Below, piece after piece: positions 49,770 through 58,481 of a stretch of 64,000 bases of DNA. The DNA is taken from NCBI GenBank assembly GCA_963210315.1, contig OY723250.1, positions 930,001-994,000 on the forward strand, written 5' to 3'. The notes under the pieces are model-generated. The model saw only the letters and a list, made by a program, of their open reading frames with translations. It was not told the origin of the DNA and searched no databases. The translations under genes and the position numbers were made by a program. This DNA comes from Rhynchopus euleeides. Lineage: Eukaryota > Euglenozoa > Diplonemea > Diplonemida > Diplonemidae. Every line of letters begins with the position of its first letter. The stretch's first letter is position 1.

Positions 49770-50079
49770 AGATTGCCTCCACTACAGGCTCACCCTAGAC
49801 GAAGAGGGTGTCGCCATGGGAACCAAAAACCTGATTAAGGGGTGTAGTGCTAACACGCCATGAACGCCTCGCCAACCTGGCCAATTTAGCCGGAGGGGTA
49901 TCGGTCTACCTGGAACAATGAGACGCTCAAAATACCAAGGGAACCCGCACGTCTTCTATGGAATTCCCCTCAACGGGGAACACGCACCTGACCTGGTGTC
50001 CCAAGGCCACGACGCCTCCCCCCACCTGGCACACCGGATCCCGCTGGACTGTGGGGACGCCACTAAAGTGATTGCGTAA
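49770..50079 (+). pseudogene. Plus-strand coding remnant ending in a 53-aa frame
   Basis: Frames in order: LHYRLTLDEEGVAMGTKNLI, a shift to RHERLANLANLAGGVSVYLE, then an ATG at 49918 opening 53 codons to a TAA at 50077 (YQGNPHVFYGIPLNGEHAPD, LVSQGHDASPHLAHRIPLDC). Composition is protein-like throughout. Family unknown. Probably one decayed gene. Confidence 0.35.
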
Positions 50080-50179
50080 CACTGTGTTCACCACCTCCGG
50101 TCTTCACGGTCAGGTGAAGATCAATTTTGCAGATGGCGACATGTCATGACCATGTCATGGGGTTCTTCGGGTGTCCCCA

Positions 50180-50312
50180 TTCAGAAAACACCCGAAAAAT
50201 ATGACAACTTTGCTAAACTGGACCCAACTCCCCACACTCTTTTTTTTGCCATTTTTTCCATTTTTGGGCTCACTTTTTCTCACTTTTCTCACTCCAGAGC
50301 GAAGGCCCCCGG
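50180..50312. repeat. Inverted partner of the 28.95-29.10 kb segment
   Basis: aactttgctaaactggaccc, aactccccacactctttttt and the agcgaaggccccc end correspond to the reverse complement of 28935-29045. The interior T-rich tract differs. Confidence 0.7.
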
Positions 50313-50353
50313 TGTCTTATCCACTCCCGCCACATTAATATACATTGCTATGT

Positions 50354-50555
50354 AGTTACGAGCGGCGGAGCCTAGCGAAGTCGTGACGATAACTAAGGAA
50401 ATCGTATGGCCGAAGCTTTAGTATTAGCACCTCCCATGCCACTTCACAGGGCATCGAGACACAACGCGTGATCTCTCTCTCTAAAGGGAACACAGAGCTG
50501 TTATGGTGTTGACAGCCGTTGGGACAGGGTGCTTCTACTATTGATTTCTTCACTT
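50354..50555 (+). repeat. Repeat family F, copy 4
   Basis: gttacgagcggcggagccta, gcgaagtcgtgacgataact, ttagcacctcccatgccact, tcacagggcatcgagacaca, then ttgggacagggtgcttctac. The most diverged long copy. Confidence 0.8.
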
Positions 50556-51085
50556 GTGCGTGTTGCTTGGGGTATTGGATCTGACAGACGTTGCGCATAT
50601 CACATGCTGTGCGCCGAAGTCCCGTCGTGCGTGCCACCTATCTGCTGCGTCCAACCTCTGGATGTCACGTTACCCTCCCCCAGGATCGGGCTGGGCAGTA
50701 GTGCCCCGCCCGAGTCTGGCACTGTCGGGAGCTTTGCGGAGCGAGCTCCCGACGCAACGTGCACCTTTCTCTTCTGTCTCTGTCATCCGCCTTCTGTCTC
50801 CACCCATGCCCTGCCCACCTCACACACGGCTGTGGGAGTCTCAATGCCGCATTGCCCCCGGGCAGCTCTGCCAGCCCGGCGCTCTAACACTTCCTTGACA
50901 TCCAGCAAGGGGTTTCCCTGTCTGCACCGCAGACACCCCCGCCCCTCCCCAAGAAGCTTTGAGTGCTGCCTGTATGATGCAGGCATCCTGCTCGGCTTGA
51001 TTGCACACCCCCACCGCCCCCACGCAGTGCCTGCACACTGGGTGGCTGTTGGCCTCTCTCTCTCTCTCTCTCCCACCACCTCCCA
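50556..51085. other. No gene; upstream flank of membrane-protein gene
   Basis: Ends in a (ct)n tract ctctctctctctctcccacc at 51056-51078, immediately before the ATG. Confidence 0.5.
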
Positions 51086-51760
51086 ATGGCAACGAGGGAT
51101 GTCGACAGGCGGGCCACGGTTGGGCGGTTCCTGCGGCGCTGGGTCGATGCTGTGCGCGAGGGGCACACTGTCTTCGGGTTCCTCCCGGGGTTCTACGATG
51201 GGTGGCTGCTGGACAGCGAGGGTGTGATCCGCGACCCTTTCACACGCAGCGAGCGTGTTGTGGCGCTGGGCCTCCGCGTGTCGGTGTCGCTCCTGGTGAG
51301 CTACGTCGGGGACGTTGTCGTGCAGTCTGAGTGGAACAAAACCCTGAAGGAGTGGACACGCGACAACATCCTGTCCCTGACTGCGTGTGTGTGGGACAGC
51401 GTGGTGGTGGCTGGTCTGGACGCAAGCATCAACCTGCTTGTGGGCTCTGCAAAGTGCAAGCAGATCCTGCAGAACGACTGGGACCGTGAGGACTCCGAGT
51501 CGCCTGAGGCGGTTGAGCGCCGCCAGAAGGCCAACCGAGCGAAGGTGTGGGCGGGCTTTGTGAGTGTGGCGGGCGCGCTGTTCTTTGCGCTGACAGCCCA
51601 CGCCGAGCGCACCGCCAAGGTGCTTGGGGAGTTCCACAAATCTTTCGCAATCGATGCCCTGATCGTCGAGCCTCTCACGATGATGGCGCAGCTCGCAGCT
51701 TCGCTGTTTCTGGGGCGCCCCATCTCTGGCATCTCTTACCTCCCGCATGTGCGCAGCTGA
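51086..51760 (+). CDS. Multi-pass membrane protein, 224 aa, unknown
   Basis: Not recognised. Single exon. The N-terminus is basic/amphipathic (RRATVGRFLRRWVDAVREGH) and aromatic (FGFLPGFYDGWLL). Candidate membrane helices lie at about 58-77 (RVVALGLRVSVSLLVSYVGD), 100-122 (LSLTACVWDSVVVAGLDASI), 153-171 (AKVWAGFVSVAGALFFALTA) and 194-210 (PLTMMAQLAASLFLG). A charged loop (NDWDREDSESPEAVERRQKA) sits between helices 2 and 3. The first ATG after the CT tract is taken as the start. It lies 440 bp upstream of the glutamate-cysteine ligase gene, same strand; no functional link is implied by the sequence. Confidence 0.68.
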   Translation: MATRDVDRRATVGRFLRRWVDAVREGHTVFGFLPGFYDGWLLDSEGVIRDPFTRSERVVALGLRVSVSLLVSYVGDVVVQSEWNKTLKEWTRDNILSLTACVWDSVVVAGLDASINLLVGSAKCKQILQNDWDREDSESPEAVERRQKANRAKVWAGFVSVAGALFFALTAHAERTAKVLGEFHKSFAIDALIVEPLTMMAQLAASLFLGRPISGISYLPHVRS

Positions 51761-52200
51761 TCTGCAATCGCCCAACGCCCTGCGCCGCGTTTGCACTGCA
51801 TGCGGTGTGGTCTAGCATTTCCCTGCTCCATGGGCCTGAGGCGCAGGCCGTGGGGTGGGGGTGGCTGTGTTTGCGAAACACTGCAATGCACCCAAAGAGG
51901 CTCTCCTGTGCCTCAGGGATAAATGCCCCGAAATATGAATCTTCCCTCGCAGGCGGTAGCGCCTACGGGAGTACACACACATGCGCAGCAATAAGCTGAG
52001 CTCTCTCTCCTTGCAAAGCAGCTGGAAGCCTGAACGTTAACCCGACCCGATGCCGGTTGCTCTCTCCCGCCCTCCCTACCGCCCGCCCCACTCCTATCTG
52101 TTGATGGGCAACAGCTTATCCGCACCCCATGCCCCATGCCCCAGCACTGCCTCCCCACCCACACCACCCTCCCAACCACCACCACCGAAGGTTATCGAGG
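51761..52200. other. Intergenic, no gene
   Basis: Short interval between the membrane-protein and GCL genes. C-rich from 52060, ending in an AG at 52190, ten bases before the GCL ATG. Confidence 0.5.
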
Positions 52201-54312
52201 ATGGGACTTCTCACCAACGCCGGGTATCCCATTGCCTGGGACACGGAGGAGAATGCGGCTGCGGTGCGCTACGTGCTGGAGCATGGGATCGACCAGTTCC
52301 TTGCTCTGTACACCAACTACAAGGATGAGGTGAACAGGCCCTTCATGTGGGGTGACGAGGTGGAGTACATGCTGGTGCACCTCGATGACGAGAAGAAGCA
52401 GGCCAAGCTGTGGCTGCAGGCCTCGGAGCCCCTGTCCAAGCTCAACCAGCTGGAGGAGGAGGCCAAGGAGAAGGGCACCGCGCTGGACGGGCTGTGGCGC
52501 CCTGAGTACGCCAGCTACATGATTGAGGGGACGCCTGCCGACCCCTACACGCACACGCTGGGGTCTATTGCAAGCTGCGAAGCGTCGCTGGTGAGGAGGC
52601 GCAAGATGCTGATGCAGTACCTCCCGAAGAACGTGGTGCCCCTGACGCTGGTCAACTTCCCGCGCATGGGTGTGATCGACCCGAAGACAGGGACGTCGGA
52701 CTTCACCCAGAAGCCCTGCCTCCCCAACGGTGCGGTGGCGCACTCGCTGTTTGTGCCTGACAACTGCATCAACCCCCACCCCCGCTTCGGCACCCTCACG
52801 GCGAACATCCGGAAGCGCCGTGGGAAGAAGGTCATCATCCGTGTGCCGCTGTTCCTCGACGCGAAGACGAAGGTGGACCCCTTCCTCAACATCGATGCGA
52901 ACTCGCAGAACAAGCTGCTGCAGCCGAAGGAGGATGAGGATAACGACGATGACGACGACGAGCCGCCGAGGAAGAGGGCGCACCACTCGGCGAAGGATGA
53001 TCTGACGCCGAATGTGACGCGCACGATGTACTACTTTGCGCAGTACTTCAACGACAAGAGCTCTGGGGACATCGTCAGCATGAAGCACAAGGAGCCGACC
53101 GCTGCGCACCCCAGCATCTACATGGACTGCATGGCGTTTGGGATGGGGTGCAACTGCCTGCAGACGACTTTCCAGGCACGCCACATCGACCAGGCCCGGC
53201 ATGTGTACGACCAGCTGGCTGTGCTGTGCCCTGTGATGCTCGCCATGTCTGCTGCGACACCCATCCACAAGGGTCTGCTGTCGGAGATCGACGTGCGCTG
53301 GTTGGTGATCAGCGAGAGTGTGGACGACAGGCGTGAGGAGGAGGTGCCCAAGATCATGAAGTCGCGTTACGACAGCATCTCGACCTACATCAGCACGCGC
53401 CCTGACGACAAGTACTTCACGGCAATGAACGACATCGACCTGCACCTCGACGAGAAGGTGTACGGGCGCCTGCGGCAGGCCGAGATCGACCACCGCCTGG
53501 CACGCCACATCTCGCACCTCTTCATCCGCGACCCTCTGGTGATCTACAGCGGGCGTCTGCAGCAGCTGGAGGATGCACGTGAGTCGGACCACTTCGAGAA
53601 CATCCAGTCGACCAACTGGCAGAGCATGCGCTTCAAGCCCCCCCCGCCGAAGGCTGCCGGTACCGACATCGGCTGGCGTGTGGAGTTCCGCATGATGGAT
53701 GCGCAGATCAGCAACTTCGAGAACGCGGCGTACATCGCGTTCACGATCCTGCTGGCGCGTGCCATCATCCACTTCGACCTCGACTTCTACCTGCCCCTGT
53801 CGAAGCTTGACACCAACACTGCACGTGCGCACATTAAGAACGCTGTGACGACGAAGAAGTTCATCATGCAGAAGAACATCGGCAAGCTGGCCGTGCTGAA
53901 GGACCCCGCCACGGTGGAGTACTGCGAGATGACGTGTGACGAGATCTTCAACGGGTGCGAGCACTTCGAGGGGCTGATCTCCATCGTGGAGCGCTACATC
54001 GAGGCCACCAAGGAGTCGGAGCACGACAGCTGCCCGCCTGCCGAGCAGCAGAAGTGGCTGGCATCCAAGAAGCGTGTCACGGCCTACCTGGAGCTCCTGC
54101 GTCGCCGTGCCAAGGGCGAGCTGCAGACGGGTGCGCAGTACCTCCGTGACTTTGTGCTGTCGCACCCTACCTACAACAAGGACTCCAAGGTCACGCCTGA
54201 GATTGCCTACGACCTGTGCAAGCTGGGTGACGACATTGCTGCAGGGCGGCTGTACCCTGAGAAGCTGCTCCCGAAGGCGCTTGTGGAGATGGCTGGCGAG
54301 ATCCTTGCATAG
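52201..54312 (+). CDS. GCLC: Glutamate-cysteine ligase catalytic subunit, 703 aa
   Basis: Catalyses ATP-dependent joining of glutamate and cysteine, the committed step of glutathione synthesis, in the cytosol. The protein aligns end to end with animal/fungal GCLC: MGLL start, FMWGDEVEYMLVHLDDE (~48-64, active-site glutamates), LWRPEYASYMIEGTP (~98-112), HPRFGTLTANIRKRRGKKV, IYMDCMAFGMGCNCLQTTFQ (~303-322), SRYDSISTYIS, IDHRLARHISHLFIRDPL, SDHFENIQSTNWQSMRFKPP, DIGWRVEFRMMDAQISNFEN, and the C-terminal LRRRAKGELQTGAQYLRDFV. Length is typical (human ~637) apart from an acidic then basic insertion at ~240-260 (EDEDNDDDDDEPPRKRAHHS), which looks like a flexible loop or NLS. No intron. This type is distinct from the plant/proteobacterial enzyme. 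Confidence 0.96.
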   Translation: MGLLTNAGYPIAWDTEENAAAVRYVLEHGIDQFLALYTNYKDEVNRPFMWGDEVEYMLVHLDDEKKQAKLWLQASEPLSKLNQLEEEAKEKGTALDGLWRPEYASYMIEGTPADPYTHTLGSIASCEASLVRRRKMLMQYLPKNVVPLTLVNFPRMGVIDPKTGTSDFTQKPCLPNGAVAHSLFVPDNCINPHPRFGTLTANIRKRRGKKVIIRVPLFLDAKTKVDPFLNIDANSQNKLLQPKEDEDNDDDDDEPPRKRAHHSAKDDLTPNVTRTMYYFAQYFNDKSSGDIVSMKHKEPTAAHPSIYMDCMAFGMGCNCLQTTFQARHIDQARHVYDQLAVLCPVMLAMSAATPIHKGLLSEIDVRWLVISESVDDRREEEVPKIMKSRYDSISTYISTRPDDKYFTAMNDIDLHLDEKVYGRLRQAEIDHRLARHISHLFIRDPLVIYSGRLQQLEDARESDHFENIQSTNWQSMRFKPPPPKAAGTDIGWRVEFRMMDAQISNFENAAYIAFTILLARAIIHFDLDFYLPLSKLDTNTARAHIKNAVTTKKFIMQKNIGKLAVLKDPATVEYCEMTCDEIFNGCEHFEGLISIVERYIEATKESEHDSCPPAEQQKWLASKKRVTAYLELLRRRAKGELQTGAQYLRDFVLSHPTYNKDSKVTPEIAYDLCKLGDDIAAGRLYPEKLLPKALVEMAGEILA

Positions 54313-55244
54313 TGCTCGCGTGTGGGTCTGTGCGTCCTGGCTGTGGCAACCATGCGGACTGGGCAGCAGGAGCTGATAGCGAACCGAGAAGGCGGGTGTG
54401 CGGATCTGGGGGGAAAAGGTGGAGCGCCGGATGAAAATCAGCACTGCGCTTCAATGAACGTCTTTTTTGTGTATTTTTTAAGCATCCAGCGTTTAGTTTT
54501 ATAGCCACCATGCAAACCCCTTCGGGCGCCATGACGGGATCATGGCCGACAGGGATTTCCTGCAAGGCTGTCTGCCCCGCTGGGCTGCACACGCTCTGCA
54601 AGGTTGTGTGTGGTCCACACATCCCGCAGTTTGGTGCACCAGCAGGATGGACATGCATTGTACGATATGTCTACCAAGACCCTCCCACTCTTGCTCCCAG
54701 ATATCCCCAAACCAAAGGTGCGTGTGTTTATGCAACGCCCGCCTCGCACAAGATGTCCGTCCCACATCGGGCAACCTGCCCCGAGTTTCGAATTCGGGAC
54801 AGAAGATAACGGAAGGACCCCCAGGTAGATCCAGCACCCGAAACTCGAAAACGCCCACATCACGACAAACGTTTTCGCGGGCCTGCTCCCAAAGTTTTGC
54901 TGATTGTTTTCTTCTGGGAAAACCGGGAAAAGAGCACCAAAAAATATTACTAGAGATACTTGGCCGAGACAAGACGACCCTTTTCTGAATAGCCGCAGCT
55001 TATTTGAGCAAACCGCCAGTGTTTTCCCTATGATGAAAACCATGATGAACTCATCATTTTTTCATTTTTCCCGAAAATTGGCTTGATGAACTCATCATAA
55101 CAGGGATTTTCCTTAGGAAAAATATGCTGGGGGCTCCGAGGGTCTTCAGGGGCACTTTTTCTGATGAGAGGCAGTTTTTTCATCACGCACAGAACCCAAC
55201 CCCCCTCCCTAACAGGCGCCACCCCCACAAGGTGCTGCTATTAG
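54313..55244. other. Intergenic, no gene recognised
   Basis: Open frames on both strands (54542-54988 +, 55043-54540 -) lack domains. Near-palindromic tgatgaactcatca occurs twice at 55042 and 55083. Confidence 0.45.
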
Positions 55245-55454
55245 ATGCAGAAAAAGCTCTCTCAGTTTTTTGGTGGTGGAAGGGGGCAAATGCGAAGAAC
55301 TGACTGTGACACCTTCTTAAAAGAGAAGGGCGAACTGGAGCGCCAGGCCTCGCACATAGGCATCAAGCAGGCGGTGTACTTCCTCCGACCAGCAGTGCCT
55401 GCTCATAGGATCCTGTGGTCAGCACTCACCACGTTCAGCATTTGCCACGGATGA
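55245..55454 (+). other. Short protein-like ORF, unknown
   Basis: An ATG at 55245 opens 69 codons, including FLKEKGELERQASHIGIKQA. The composition looks coding, but the frame runs into unrelated sequence before repeat D, and no domain is recognised. Confidence 0.2.
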
Positions 55455-55467
55455 CTTGCCAAACGCA

Positions 55468-55530
55468 ACATATGTGCACTACCGTGGCCTCCGGCGGCTG
55501 GGGGGCTCCGCCCCCCAGACCCCCTATGGA
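55468..55530 (+). repeat. Repeat family D, copy 8
   Basis: gcactaccgtggcctccggc, ggctggggggctccgccccc, cagacccccta. Confidence 0.85.
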
Positions 55531-56386
55531 TTTTCGGGAAACCACTGCGCATACTTACAAAATCAGGGCGTGAAATTTTTTTTACACCCCCCCGAAAAAT
55601 GTACCTCATCATGAGCCCTGTTTTTTTCTTGATGATCGGGAAAACACTGCAAACCGCCCTTCCCCTCGTCCCTTTTTTTGTTGAGAGCTCGTGACGGCAC
55701 ACGCCCCACCGGCTGTGCCAATATTGAAGACGCCTGGGGGAACCGAAGAACTCCTGCTTATCCTGTGCCCGCCCAGCTGCTCATCCCCCCCGTGCCGGCA
55801 AACGCATCCTGGCTATCTCTCCTGCCGGCACCGGGTATTGTTTTCTTCCAGGGATACACCCCTTTCCCGCCCCGACCGTCTTGCTGGTGAGGGGATCAAG
55901 TCAAAGAAGCGTTAAAAAGACAAAATGCGCCGCAGACCTTCAGTGTGTCCCATCTTTCGCTTTTTAAGAAGAACTCGGCCCCCCGTCCCCCTCTGGCACA
56001 CTTGCGCACTGCATTCGTGCAGTGTTGTCTTTTTGAGGATGGGGGCGGGGTGGGGAGGGGTGGTGGATTGCGTGCATCAAGAGATCACTCGGCGCGTTCT
56101 ACACCACTACAATAAGATTCATCGCGAGGGGTGTGATGTCTTTTGTAGATATGTTGCCGGTCCACCACCCACCCACCGAGCCCCCTCCGACGCATATGCG
56201 CCACCAGCGACTCAGTCCACTGATCTCCTTGGGTTTTTTTTGTTTTTTATCGTTCGGCGTAGCCAAACTGGGGGAAGCAGAAGCTTTCTGTGCCATGTTT
56301 TTGCCGTCACGCCATCCAGATCCAGCAAGCGGCACAGACTGTTTTTCTCCCCCTTGCACAGGCAAACGGAAATGTGGGTTTTGTAC
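55531..56386. other. No gene recognised
   Basis: An open + frame at 55925-56425 has no domain and runs into the inverted-repeat structure, so it is not supported. Confidence 0.4.
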
Positions 56387-57345
56387 TTTATCTTACTCCA
56401 CCAAAATTTTCGTTACTCCTATTAATCTCCTACACCCCCACTTTTTTCTACTCCTCCCCTACTTTTTTCTACTCCTCCCCCACCTTTTTTGACTGTAAAA
56501 AAAATTCGTCTCCGGAATTTTTTTTGAGAGGGTGTTCACAGGGTGCAGGAAACTTATTTTCCACTCAGAGGCACATCCTGGGACCCACTACCCCCCATCC
56601 AGGCCAAATAGCACCTAGTTACCACTACTGCCTATAATAGTTATTAATTACACGACACTAAAGTAGCCATTTTTTTACTCGAGTTTGGGATTTTTTTGCA
56701 CCAGTCGCCGAAGGCGACGAGTGCAAAAAAACCCATACGAGAGTACAAAAATGGCTACTGTGGAGTGTAATTCGTGATTTTATCTTACAACACCACAATT
56801 TGAGTTACTCCGCCCGGATCGAGAATACCCCCCAGTCGAAAAAAACAGTGAAAATCACTTTATAGGCAGTAGTGGTAACTAGGTGATATTTGGCCTGGAA
56901 GGGGGGTAGTGGGTCCCAGGGTGTGCCTCTGAGTGGAAAATATGTTTCCTGCACCCTGTGAATAAGTTTCCTGCACCCTCTCAAAAAAAATTCCGGAGAC
57001 GAATTTTTTTTTACAGTCAAAAAAAGTGGGGGAGGAGTAGAAAAAAGTAGGGGAGGAGTAGAAAAAAGTGGGGGTGTAGGAGATTAATAGGAGTAACGAA
57101 AATTTTGGTGGAGTAAGATAAAGTGATTTTCACTGTTTTTTTCGACTGGGGGGTATTCTCGACCCGGGCGGAGTAACTCAAATTGTGGTGTTGTAAGATA
57201 AAATCACGAATTACACTCCACAGTAGCCATTTTTGTACTCTCGTATGGGTTTTTTTGCACTCGTCGCCTTCGGCGACTCGTGCAAAAAAATCCCAAACTC
57301 GAGTAAAAAAATGGCTACTTTAGTGTCGTGTAATTAATAACTATT
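56387..57345. mobile_element. A-B-A'-B' inverted-repeat structure, ~0.96 kb
   Basis: Segment A (56387-56640) is repeated inverted as A' (56861-57122). Segment B (56641-56864) is repeated inverted as B' (57119-57345). The order is A, B, A', B', so each pair of arms encloses one member of the other pair. Shared words include cttactccaccaaaattttc, tactcctattaatctcctac, ccggaattttttttgagagg, agtagccatttttttactcg and tcgaaaaaaacagtgaaaat. B is itself a hairpin (56647-56770) with arms agtagccattttt...tttgcac around gtcgccGAAggcgac. Arms are nearly identical, implying recent origin or gene conversion. No coding. Confidence 0.85.
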
Positions 57346-57377
57346 TCTAGCTCCGTGCCCTAACTCCACTACTCATA

Positions 57378-57734
57378 TTATCGGGCTTTCTTTTTTGCGG
57401 CGAGGCGACACTGCAGGGAAGCCCTGGATGCGAGGCTGTTGTTCTTTTTCATCTGAAAACAGCCAAATATCCCCGCAGGCCCAATCGACGTAGGCAATTT
57501 GCCGTTGTTGATAATGCAGTTTGTCGTCAGAATCAAGAAGGAATACCAAAAAAAATATCCCGAGCTCTGTGCCTTACTGCGCACGCAAGCCTTCAGTTTT
57601 TCGACACATCTCGGCATCACAAACAAGATGCTGTGTTGTGTTAGATCGGGTTGAACCACCTTGTTCAAGCTCTCGGCAGTCCTCGCCCCCTGAAAATCAA
57701 CAAAAAAAACCACAACGGGACAACTTGCCGACAA
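57378..57734 (-). CDS. Possible 118-aa protein beside the palindrome, unknown
   Basis: The minus-strand ORF from an ATG at 57734 reads MSASCPVVVFFVDFQGARTA, a middle HSILFVMPRCVEKLKACVRS, a hydrophobic GYFFWYSFLILTTNCIINNG, and a basic end (LQCRLAAKKKAR). It stops 33 bp from the B' end. Composition is protein-like, but no family is recognised and there is no second line of evidence. Confidence 0.25.
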   Translation of the reverse strand: MSASCPVVVFFVDFQGARTAESLNKVVQPDLTQHSILFVMPRCVEKLKACVRSKAQSSGYFFWYSFLILTTNCIINNGKLPTSIGPAGIFGCFQMKKNNSLASRASLQCRLAAKKKAR

Positions 57735-58481
57735 AAGTGACCTGCAAAAATACAGGGCCGCGCTGCCCTGATGCCGCTCCGCACATACGCTAGGCTGGCC
57801 TTTGCCGATGCAGGCCGACAGGAGGAGCCTCCTCAGCAGATCAACTCAGATACTTTTTTGGATTCATATGTCCCCCCACACCCTTCCCACCCCTGCTCCC
57901 CCCCTTATGTCACCTATCGGATGAAGAAGACAGTCAGCACACACAGACTCGCAATACTGCCGAGCGTTGAGCGGAACTGTGTGGAAGTTGGTCGGGGGAG
58001 TGGGGGGGGGGGGGTCTTTTGAAAATGTCAACCATAGGCCCAGCACCTGGGCCCCAGGTTATCGTCAGCTGGGAGGGGGAAGATGACTCGGGTGTGGTGG
58101 TGTGGTGCATGGTGGTGGTGGTGGGGGGAGTGGGTTTCGCTACGAAAAAAAACACCTTTAAAAACTACCGCAAGCGAATGGGTGGGTGCGCGGGGCTCCG
58201 GCTGCGCGCCACAAGCCTGGCGCAGCAATCTATCGCGTGCCCGCCTGCAGCTCTGCCCCCTCGAGGGGGGACTTGTGTGGGGGAGGGGTGGGAGCGGTTC
58301 ACCCGCAACGGAAAACAAATGGCGAACAGGGCAGGGTGCAACCGTGAAGCAGAGCTATCACCACCACCCCCCCCCCCCACCGCCTGCCCTTTGCCTTGCC
58401 TCTGTGCGTGCTGCCACACCCCTCCCCCACTCATGTCCCTCACCAGGCAGGGCACGCCGATGTGCAGCAACCCCTAGCACG
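57735..58481. other. No gene; upstream flank of SBP2 gene
   Basis: G run at 58003-58012, GT-rich stretch 58090-58130, C run at 58367-58378, and a cactcatgtccctcaccag acceptor-like site ending at 58446, 35 bp before the ATG. Confidence 0.5.

Noticed and set aside
52192-54444. 750-codon ORF antisense to the glutamate-cysteine ligase gene
   Set aside because: It is an open shadow frame produced by high GC at third positions. Its Leu/Arg/His/Val-rich translation has no domain, and the + strand protein is unambiguous.
56661-56690. Spliced-leader gene, because of the gtagccattttt word reminiscent of dinoflagellate leaders
   Set aside because: The match stops after about 12 bases, there is no donor site or Sm-binding context, and the word belongs to the hairpin arms of segment B.
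58083-58481. N-terminal extension of SBP2 to 1490 aa
   Set aside because: The added sequence is Trp/Gly/Pro-rich read-through of GT- and C-rich flank. The ATG at 58482 follows an acceptor-like site and begins ordinary protein sequence.
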